Shown: piece after piece, positions 55,776 to 64,000 of the stretch | How positions within the stretch are numbered: the first letter of the stretch is position 1 | How the letters are laid out: each line of letters begins with the position of its first letter | From: Ligustrum vulgare | Lineage: Eukaryota; Streptophyta; Magnoliopsida; Lamiales; Oleaceae | DNA: 64,000 bases | Assembly (NCBI GenBank): GCA_963555705.1 | Contig: OY743168.1 | Coordinates: 20,838,139-20,902,138 of the forward strand | Reading direction: 5' to 3' | Translations under genes and position numbers: made by a program | Notes under the pieces: model-generated | What the model was told of the DNA's origin: nothing | Seen by the model: only the letters and a program-made list of their open reading frames with translations | Databases searched by the model: none

Positions 55776-57821
55776 TTAGCGGCCTCCTTGGCCTCTCTAA
55801 TGTATCGCTTTTGGGAGTTATTTGTACTCCCTCCTGGGTGGGGGCCTCCAAATATTGTGTCGATCTCGCGAATCTGTAGGTCATTTGCAGGCGAAGGTGG
55901 TTCTTTTACATTTCTATCATGTGCCAGGGGAATATTTCGGTCCCGGCTCCGATCTCTCTGGCGACCGTCAATCCTCCCTCTTGGAGGGTCTTTCCAGGGA
56001 ACTCGCCTTTCAGCAGAAACAAACTTCTGGTTATTTGGCCTTTGTGGTTTTCCTCTGTTTGGGGCAAAGTCACCTCCCTTTCTTTCATTTACCTTCTAGT
56101 CGGATAGCTTGTGGACTTCCCTACAATCCTCCATTGCATGCCCATAATATCTATGGTATGCACAATATGCCCCAATCATAGGCTGTTTTCCGCTTCGGCT
56201 TCCACCTACTCTTTATGGGACAATGGTGGGATTTGCTACAGGTATTGCAATGTGCAGATTGGGGATACTTATGTGATCTTAGGCGCGTAATTGGATCCAG
56301 TCCCTGGAAATGGACGTGAGGCACCTCCTCGGTGGTTGCCAAACCGATCTCTATTACCTCATTTTCTTTGACCCGCTCCTTGTGGGTACCCCGTATTGTA
56401 CCTCTCCTGAGGGTGATTGTCTCTGGCTCTGGCCATCTCTTCCGAGACAATTTCCTTATTCATTAAATCTACAAAGGCGTTGTAATCTTTTGGCTTCCTG
56501 CTTCGGACATCCCTCCAAAACATGCTTGTCATGTCTAGGCCTCCTTTTAAAGCAGAAAACATTTTCGCCTCCGTGATGTTTTCACAATATGCATTTCATC
56601 CATGAACCAAGATAAATAGCCTTTTAAAGATTCTTCCCTTCCCTGCCTTTAATTTTGAAGGCGTTGGAGTGGGAGTTAACCTGGCCTGGAGGAAACGAAG
56701 CCTTTTCTGAAGGCCGTTTTCAAGTCTCTCCAACTGTGGATGCTACAAGGAGGGAGTTTTTTATACCATCGTATTGCACTTCCCTCAAGTATTAAAGCAA
56801 AGGCTTTGCACTTTAGCATCGAAATGGCTCCGGCTATTTCCATGCTGGCGTGATAGTTTAAGAGGTGATCATCGGGGTTGCCTCTCCCGGAGTACTTTGT
56901 TATCTTCGGCATTTCAAGTCAGGGGAACTGGGTACCTTCGAATGCCTTCCGTAAAGGGGCTTACTTTCTCTTCATCATCCAACTCATACAACGGTAACTC
57001 ACTGTTCTCTCCATGGTCAGAATCCATTGCGCCATGATACCGGTCATAGGGCGACTGAAGGTAGCTTTGCCCTCGTGGTGGCAAAAATTGGCCATAATTT
57101 GGCCTTTGAAACATTGGTGGGCCCCCTAAGGTTTGGGAATGAGCTGAAACTGCTCTTCTCTCCTGCCTATTTCTAGGCTCATGTGTGGGGCTCAATTTTG
57201 CCGTTCCTGCATCATATCTATCTTTAGACGTTTGGCTACGTGAAAGGGCTTCTTCAGCCCTCCATTCCCATCTATTTCTAGGCGCTGGCACATGATGTCG
57301 AGCTTGTTCAGTTTGGTCTTCTCGCTTGCCCCTGAATAGCCCCCTATCCGGCTAAAAATGCTGCCTCCCTTTGAGGGCGAGGCATCTCCGTGATAATTAG
57401 GTGGCTGACCTTGTTCTCCCGGTGCTACATGCACTGGGTTCTCTTCATCATAAGGAACAGAGTCCACCTCAGCATACACCTGCGGATCTTGGTAATAATA
57501 CGACGCAGTGGCCGCGTCAGATGGTGAGTAATGTGGCAGCGAGTATTGCGGGGGCATCATTGATTCGTTTACAGCATACCCTCTAGCCATGTAGGTGTTC
57601 ATCGCAGCGATTTGTTCTATTTGTTGTTTCTGCATTTCCAACATCTGGGCTGCCATGCGAATCATATCTCGCAGCATGCGACGATTTCGGTGCCGGCACG
57701 GAGGGTTAGGTTGGGCTACCACCTCGTCAGCGTCCTCATGAGGTTCTAGAGGGGCATTCTCTTCACTGTGTTGTTCCTCCCTGTTCCTTCGAGGGTTAAC
57801 ATCGTTATCACTTTCATTCAT
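55776..57821 (-). pseudogene. Tat copy 2 gag
   Basis: It starts MNESDNDVNPRRNREEQHSE. A Gln/Met-rich stretch follows (MLEMQKQQIEQIAAMNTYMA). The capsid-type segment KITKYSGRGNPDDHLLNYHA...SAIRWYKKLPPCSIHSW is at 56676-56912, and the downstream part DYNAFVDLMNKEIVSEEMAR at 56359-56562. These lie in different frames, so the gene is broken. No intact CCHC knuckle was found by eye. Confidence 0.75.
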
Positions 57822-58079
57822 GGCTATAGAAATTTTTACACTTCCCTTTCTTCAAGGATAGGTGAACTTATATTTCAAAGTTTTAAGCCTTTTTCAAAGT
57901 GAGTAAACTTATATTTCAAAGTTTTAAGCATTTTTCAATGTGAGTAAACTTCTATTTCAAAGTTTTAAGCCTTTTCCAAGGTTCCTTGTAACTATCCATT
58001 CTTTTTCAAGAGGTTATCTGCTTTTGCTCAAGGCCCTTGGTGGCTTTCTGCCACGCGATTTCGTGGTTGGAAGTATGGC

Positions 58080-58097
58080 TTCCCACAGACGGCGCCA
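58080..58097 (-). other. Primer-binding site of Tat copy 2
   Basis: Minus-strand TGGCGCCGTCTGTGGGAA lies three bases from the 5' LTR. It begins TGGCGCC like the Athila site but differs after that, so a different tRNA primer is implied. I do not name it. Confidence 0.7.
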
Positions 58098-58100
58098 AAA

Positions 58101-58781
58101 TGTTGACCACAAAATCTGGTAGGACCTTGGATCAACACATCTCAGCTCCTTTTTCTTGAACACGTGGATCTCCTGCTCACTAGAACAAACAATCAGCTTA
58201 CAAAGGGGGCCAAGGTGGCTCCCGTTTGCACTCTGATGCCTAAGTCAGTACTCATTTTAAGTAAATATAAATTAGGTGCGAGAAATATAAGTATGTAAAA
58301 GAGAGAAAATGAAGTGAGATTTTATATATTGAGTTTCTAACCCCTTTCTTGGAGGCAAATGTGCTCTATTTATAGAATGAGTTATTGTCTTAGATGGTGA
58401 CACGTTTTGGGTTTTACACGTGTTTTCCCCTAGCCGTTGGAGAGGTAAACTAATTTCTTGGGTGTAATCTTTGCTACATGTCGTAGGGGAGGGGCACCCA
58501 TCATATCCTCCATAAAGGTAATGTCTTGTCAAGCAATAGTCAACTGAAAACTGTCACGTCTCTCTGACACCCTCTTTTGTCTCACCGCTGATCTGGGGTG
58601 GCACAATCAGAACACCTCGGCTCTTCACATACCAGTTCGGTCGAAGAAGCTCCGCCGACGTTACACCTCGACAATTGGACCAAGCAAAAGCCCTCAATTC
58701 CATTCATAGTTAGAACCCATTGGGCCTCTCATGGCCCCCCATTATAAATCTTTTGGGCCCGTTATAGGCACGGTCTCAACA
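58101..58781 (-). repeat. 5' LTR of Tat copy 2
   Basis: 681 bp, partner of 46809-47491. A TATA box (minus TATAAATAG) lies at about 58366-58374. Confidence 0.92.
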
Positions 58782-58786
58782 ACACC

Positions 58787-60561
58787 TATACACATGTCGA
58801 TCATCAATTTTTTTACCAATCACATCATCATCAAAATCAATAGCTCACAATAATTCGGTCATTCAAGGTGACATCATTGGATGGCAAAGTAGCATTTTCC
58901 ATATTGTATGCCACAAAGTGAGGACTTGGCCCGTTAGCTTGAACAATATAGAAATAATTAATATATTGTAAAAGATCCAAAATAGAACATTAATTTTCTT
59001 GATCATTATGGGAATAGGTTCTTATAAATTAGCATTCAAATCTAGAATAATATGTTATGGTGAAATCTAGGCTAGATGAAACTTCCCTTGATTGCAACCA
59101 TGCTACTTTGTACTACCAAGACAAAATCTTGACCACCTTTCTCACAATCACTTGAATATTACTTATTGTTCTCGAGTCTATAAATTCGTTTGGTAACTCT
59201 TTTTGATCTATAAACTTGTTTATTTGTGATTTTGAGGTAAAAAGTAATGGTTGAAAATTGAAAAGAGAAAAGTGTATGGTTAAAAATTATGCACTGTTCG
59301 GTTTCCTCTTTAAATCCTAGTTTAAACTGCAATTTAAACTACACAGTTTTCTAAACTACTTTTTAATCATACACATTTTTTCTCTACAATTTTTAACCAC
59401 ACATTTCACCTCAAAAACACCAAAAAATCTTCTCTTTCCTCATTAAATAGCCACCGAACACATTATTAATTTTAGAAAATTATGTTGTTTATAAACATAT
59501 TTATTATAATAAACAAAAAAGATTCTTGTACTAAACGGAAATGATATTCTATTTCATGGGGGGGAGGGGGGGAAATCCTCAAATAATTTATTGAGATAGA
59601 ATTCATTAAAGAAAATATTTCTTATTTTTATGGTATATAAGTCTGATATGATAGAAATTTAAAATTGCCCTCAATGGATACCTTATGGTGTCGAGCTCCA
59701 CTGGACACCTAATTCTCACCCGTCATTTGGCGAGTGGGCATATTAGTGCCTTCACATAATTAGGCCCCTGCTTGATGTTCATTTTTAATGAGAAATTGGT
59801 GTTTTTTTTTAATAGTGATTTTTTAGATAATGTGTGATTGAAAAAGTAAGAATTTTTTTAGGTTTATGTATAAAATATTTTATTGTATAAATGTGTGATT
59901 GAATATGAGTATGAAAGTCAAGTCAAGCTATTTTCTATAGACAAGTCACCTCAAGCAACATTGTCACCTTTTCAGAATATTGACCCCGACAAATACCAGT
60001 TCGACACATAAGAGTCCAGCCAATTTGATATCCCCAGTTCGGCCTGTGGGTCCGAATTAGATAACTGAATGTTTGTGGATCCTCTTGGTGAGCCCATATA
60101 AATGATCACGTGTTATGTACATTTAGGCATAATCGTAACATGGTTGATTACATTTTTATGTTTAATCTTGTTCAGATATTCCAATTTGCATGCCATTCAA
60201 TTATCATGTTACGAAAATGTGAAACAAAAAGTATGTTTGGTCAAAAATATTTATAATTTAAACAACTAGCAAACAAGGGAGCTATGACGGTGTTCATCGA
60301 TCGGGACTGCACATTCTCATCTAATATATTCTTTTAATATATAATCTGGTATTCTTAACCCTAAACGTGGAATAAAATAAAAATTATCCATATACGATAT
60401 AACACATCCTAATTAATCTAAGTTTATCAAATGATAGAATATCAAAATTATAATAATTGTTGTCAAAGATGTGTATATCATTTATAGTCACAAATTGTAA
60501 TGTTAGTGGTGCAAAATTGACTTGAACCGCGACACATCAACTTGTAAATAGAGAATACAAT
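58787..60561. other. AT-rich spacer
   Basis: No gene recognised. It includes MITE-like sequence at 59232-59462, a poly-G patch near 59559-59572, and an unidentified stretch near 59670-59760 that is less AT-rich. It ends at the AAT triplet preceding the CACTA element. Confidence 0.5.
59292..59462. mobile_element. MITE-like element with GTTCGGT ends
   Basis: Left CACTGTTCGGTTTCC and right CCACCGAACACA form inverted ends. The interior has the TTTTTAATCATACACATTTT motif family, and an inverted copy of the motif lies just outside at 59232-59286. A target duplication is not clear. Confidence 0.45.
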
Positions 60562-60890
60562 CACTACAAGAAAATTAGACTAATCCTACAAAATTTCCGG
60601 ATACAAAATGAAATTTGTATGCGGAATCTACTTTTTCCTACATAACCATTTTTTATAGGGATAAGAATTTGACTCCAAAAATATTTATACTTAAACTACG
60701 AATTTTTCGGATACAAATGAAATTTGTATGCGAATTCAATTTTTTCCTACAAAACGACTTTCTGTAGGGATAAGAATTTGGATCAAAAAATATTTATACA
60801 TAAACTTCAAATTCTACGCTTACAAAATTAATTTTGTAGCCAAAGTTTTATTTTCTCTCACAAAAACTAATTTTTATAGGGACTACATTG
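60562..60890. repeat. Left terminal and sub-terminal repeats of the CACTA element
   Basis: About three imperfect units of roughly 110 bp start with a CTACAAAATTTCCGG- or CTACGAATTTTTCGG-type motif, the expected location of transposase binding sites. Confidence 0.65.
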
Positions 60891-62208
60891 CAATTTACAA
60901 AAAAATTGAAATCAAAACTAACCAAACCTACCGTCATCTTCCTCAATCCTCTCCAAACCCTCCCCCTCTCGATTCCCCTCTCTTGCAACACCTCTCCCTC
61001 TGCTCCCATTCGTCGCGACCACAACCACCACCGCGGTTCTAACCTCTCTCCTCCCCCTCTTCCCTTCTTCCTTCCTCGCACACACCCTCACGAACGCAGC
61101 CACACACACACCGCACTAAGGCACACACCTAACACATACTCTTGAACACACAATGTATGGATTCTAAAACTCCATTGATAATTGAAATCAATTTCCTTCT
61201 TCTTTGATTAATTTTTGTATTTGAGCAAAAAAAGAATGTTTGTTGGGAACTATTGAGCTTTCCTTGATCAACTTTATGTGATGCTTATGGGTTTTGCAGA
61301 TTTCTACTCTTGTTTCAAAGAATTTTCATAATTGATTTTAAGGGGCTTTGCGAAAGCATTTCATGGTGTGCAATGTGGAACATAGGACTAGGATTATTTT
61401 GAGACTAACTAGAAGTCCATTTCAATTTATTAATATTTGTCTTAATTCATATGAGCATGAATCAAATCTAAAATTTTATATAGATGATTTATCTTTTATT
61501 TGTTGAGAAAGCTTTGATATGGTGTTCTGAATTTCAGGGAAAAATCTATTCAAAAACTGTTGGAGAAGCTAAATACTCCACATCAAATACCACTCATAGT
61601 GTCTGCTTTAAGCCTGGGTGCTATTGCCAAGTTAGACTTCTAATTTTTTCAATTTTTTATATTATAGATTTTTAAGATGGTTTACAGTTTATAATTAATG
61701 AGCATATTGTTGCGTTTTTACATTCTTTTGAATTATTGTATTAGTTGTCTTAAGGTTTATGCCTTGCTTCCGGTACTAATGAACTTCTTTAAATACTGAG
61801 CAGGCAAGAATCATAGTGTTTGATGTTGCTATGTGATGGTATACAGATTATACACACGTACAATTTGAGAAAAACTCTTCAGGTATCGATATTCCAAAAG
61901 AAAAATGAAACTATGGGAAAAATCAATCAACTACAACCACAAGCACATTAGTAAAGTAAGGAAAAATTATTTCAACTGCTTCACATTAGTATACATTGGA
62001 GAAACTTTTCAAAAATCGTGGCAGAAGGGGAGGTATTTGCATTATAATCTTGAAAAGTATGATTCATGCACCATGAAAGATTTATATATCTTGAATAGTT
62101 TATAAAAGATTTGCTTCTGTTTTATTTATGATTGATTCTTTTCCAATTATGAGCTCTAATTGTATCATAGTATTCCTAAGCTTTATGACATCAATTTTGA
62201 TGTTTCAG
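60891..62208. other. CACTA interior, no confirmed gene
   Basis: CT-rich 60940-61140, then AT-rich DNA. A possible exon at about 61545-61630 follows TTTCAG and encodes GKIYSKTVGEAKYSTSNTTH. No family was recognised. Confidence 0.35.
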
Positions 62209-62345
62209 GAGTCCACTTTAAAGAGGCACTGTTTGTGCCCAACGTATCACTGTATAACAAAGTAGGGGCCGATGCATCACCTCGAGATGATTATCAAATT
62301 GATATGTCATGCCAGTTGACCCTCCAAAGAATATGGGAAAAAGGT
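62209..62345 (+). other. Candidate exon inside the CACTA element
   Basis: It is preceded by TGTTTCAG and followed by AAAAAG then GTATTGC, both good plant splice signals. It encodes VHFKEALFVPNVSLYNKVGA, then DYQIDMSCQLTLQRIWEK, without stops. No domain recognised. It could be a captured host-gene exon or part of a decayed element gene. Confidence 0.3.
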
Positions 62346-62760
62346 ATTGCTTTTTTGGTTTTTTAAAGTTTATTTTATTGTAAATGCGCTTCCAATCATA
62401 TAATTGTTTTACAGTGACTTGTTTGATCCAATTTATTACCCATATGTTGTCAGACTTTATTGGGGGGTTTTATTTTTATTTTTACCTTTTTCGTACCCAA
62501 TGAGGGGATCTATTGTGTATTTAAGATTTGGATATTCTGTTAAGGAAATGAACCCCCATTCCCCCCAAGTTAGAATGTCTTTTTTGCATAGTCCCTCTCC
62601 AATTGTGTTGGTGGATTCCAAATTCATCTTCCAGCTATGACTAGAACTTGACAATCTTGATGCTTGTCTTATTGATACTTTACACAGAGTCTCAACTCTG
62701 TGACTGGCTAAGTTCACTACTAGAAATGACCCATAATACAATGTTGCTTCTCCTCTTAGT

Positions 62761-63064
62761 GGAAAATTACTTTTTGATATGGTTAGTTTAAAAATAAATG
62801 GCATTGAATCTCTTATGTGTAATATTGAGAATATAATGGGAATGAATTAAAAGATTTTCTAAAATTCCAGTTCAGAGCAGTGTGTACACATTTTGTTTAT
62901 ACCATCAGTATAGGAAAATTACTTTTTGATATGGTTAGTTTAAAAATAAATGGCATCGAATCTCTTATGTGTAATATTGAGAATATAATGGGAATGAATT
63001 AGAAGATTTTCTAAAATTCCAGTTCAGAGCAGTGTGTACACATTTTATTTATACCATCAGTATC
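62761..63064. repeat. 152-bp tandem duplication
   Basis: Two adjacent copies (62761-62912 and 62913-63064) differ at three internal positions that I saw, so the duplication is recent. Confidence 0.85.
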
Positions 63065-63349
63065 TACTTGAGAACTAAATGAGTTATAATTTGCATAATT
63101 GATTGGACATTCTTCTATATTTGTTTTTATCTTCTGAAATACTATTGAGTGGGGTTTGCATGAAATGTCAAATTTATCAAACATTTGGATCGGAGACGTG
63201 GACGCTAAAATATTTGTTGTTTTAGATATTTTGTCATTGTTTTATGGTATATTGTGTTAAATGTCATAATGAATTTTTCTGAATGGTATATTGTGATATA
63301 CTAGACTACTAGTAAATGTCTCATGGGTTATGTTGTATTATTTTGTAGG

Positions 63350-63450
63350 ATGAGATGCTTGCTGAAGTTGATGAGCATCTAACAGAGAGGGCAAATGTGC
63401 AATAACTTCCAGATAATACTCCTTTGGAGAAGATCCCTGTCGATGAAGTT
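63350..63450 (+). other. Candidate coding fragment in the CACTA element
   Basis: After TTTGTAG it reads DEMLAEVDEHLTERANVQ, a TAA stop, and then LPDNTPLEKIPVDEV, before a poly-T run at 63450-63474. It may be a decayed fragment of a plant En/Spm-type transposase accessory gene. This is an impression from its character, not a domain match. Confidence 0.25.
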
Positions 63451-63669
63451 TTTTTTTTTTTTTTTTTTTTTTTTAAATATTGGATATAGAAAGTAAGAAG
63501 GAATGTTTGCTATATTGGATGATTTTCATTTTTTATTTTGGTATATTATTATTTCTGGTTCAAATATTGTTTGACACTAATTAAATGTCTAATTAGTTTA
63601 ATTTATTGTCATTTTACATCTTTATTTCATTTTCAATAAGGTTAACAAAAATTATATAATATACATTAA

Positions 63670-64000
63670 AAAAAAAATTCAAAGGATTCAAATTGTCCCT
63701 ACAAATTATATTATTATTGAGATAAATAATATATTTTGTCCATAAATATGTTACCACACAAATATTTTTGTAGGGAAATGTATGACTAGGTCTATAAAAT
63801 TTTTTCGATACAAAATTTTTTTGTATGAAAAGATACGATTTAATTTTTATCTTGTACCCACAAAATTTGTGTTGTAGGTCAAATTAACTTTGGGAGACAA
63901 ACGATTTTGTTGGGAAATAACTTAAGCGACAAATTGTATTTGTCTCCAAAGTGTTTGTAGGGAGAGATTTTAGCACACAAAATTTAAATATTTGTCGTCT
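63670..64000. repeat. Right-side sub-terminal repeats of the CACTA element
   Basis: Repeated (A/T)TTTGTAGGGA and CACAAAATTT words in orientation opposite to the left sub-terminal repeats. The element's end should lie shortly beyond the window. Confidence 0.5.

Larger units (their letters stand above)
46809..58781 (-). mobile_element. Tat-lineage Ty3/gypsy element, copy 2 (both LTRs, heavily mutated)
   Basis: 11,973 bp with a perfect ACACC duplication (46804-46808 and 58782-58786). The LTRs are 683 and 681 bp and visibly diverged along their length, so it is much older than the Athila insertion. On the minus strand the order is 5' LTR, primer site, gag, protease, RT, RNase H, archaeal-type RNase H, integrase, antisense ORF on the opposite strand, polypurine tract and 3' LTR. 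Every coding part carries stops or frameshifts. Confidence 0.93.
60562..64000. mobile_element. CACTA (En/Spm-type) transposon, left end and body
   Basis: It starts CACTACAAGAAAA, the classical plant CACTA terminus, after an AAT triplet that may be its 3-bp target duplication. Sub-terminal repeats follow at once: units with ATACAAA(A)TGAAATTTGTATGCG and TAGGGATAAGAATTTG recur at about 108-110 bp. Mirror-type sub-terminal motifs (TTTTTGTAGGGA, CACAAAATTTGTGTTGTAGG) appear from about 63670 to the window end. The right terminus, expected as TTTTCTTGTAGTG, has not been reached. No long transposase ORF is visible. Confidence 0.8.

Noticed and set aside
60848..61145. Arg/Gly-rich and Pro/Thr/His-rich ORFs on opposite strands
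   Set aside because: Both come from the same CT-rich stretch in the CACTA element and look like low-complexity translations.

Overview
The window is nuclear DNA of a flowering plant, most likely a eudicot. This rests on a four-exon plant-type nitrate reductase (NIA) locus with canonical GT-AG introns, and on retrotransposon lineages found in plants (Athila and Tat Ty3/gypsy, Ty1/copia, L1-type LINE, CACTA, hAT and PIF/Harbinger MITEs). Nothing prokaryotic is visible. About two thirds of the window is mobile-element sequence, and the only recognisable host gene is NIA at 41415-45946 on the minus strand.

Layout. 1-1200: degenerate GTCACA-rich minisatellite, followed by CA-rich low-complexity DNA split by a hAT-type MITE (1468-2150, 8-bp target duplication). 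2690-5062: solo LTR with a 5-bp target duplication. 5910-6612: a MITE interrupted by a PIF/Harbinger-like MITE. 6730-24494: a Tat-lineage Ty3/gypsy element (copy 1, minus strand) that has lost its 5' half. Its 3' region was split by a nearly complete, very young Athila element (7649-20028; two 1478-bp LTRs with only two mismatches that I could see; GTATT target duplication). 25550-29690: an LTR element carrying only a copia gag-protease ORF. 29691-30430: probable LTR relic with GCGATCGC palindromes. 32633-38381: full-length but mutated L1-type LINE with a 17-bp target duplication. 38399-41400: MITE-rich spacer. 41415-46100: NIA with its promoter. 46809-58781: a second Tat element (copy 2) with both LTRs and an ACACC target duplication, heavily mutated. 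60562-64000: left end and body of a CACTA element that runs off the window.

Main observations. (1) NIA is intact in exons 1, 2 and 4 and at all splice sites, but exon 3 lacks 11 nt in the molybdenum/dimerisation region. This shifts the frame and gives a stop a few codons later, so the copy is a recent null allele or pseudogene, or an assembly error. (2) The Athila LTR has ten copies of the palindrome TTACGGCCGTAA spaced 20-22 bp apart, about two helical turns, just upstream of a TATA box in U3. Six more copies in three pairs lie between pol and the last ORF. An unrelated palindrome, GCGATCGC, shows the same paired arrangement at 30069-30180. (3) The copia-type element has four perfect hairpins in its leader whose stems are constant and loops vary. 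(4) Both Tat copies carry an antisense ORF with its own TATA-like box, and an internal repeat of their polypurine tract.

All coordinates were read by eye. Family assignments rest on motifs recognised in the translations, not on database searches.
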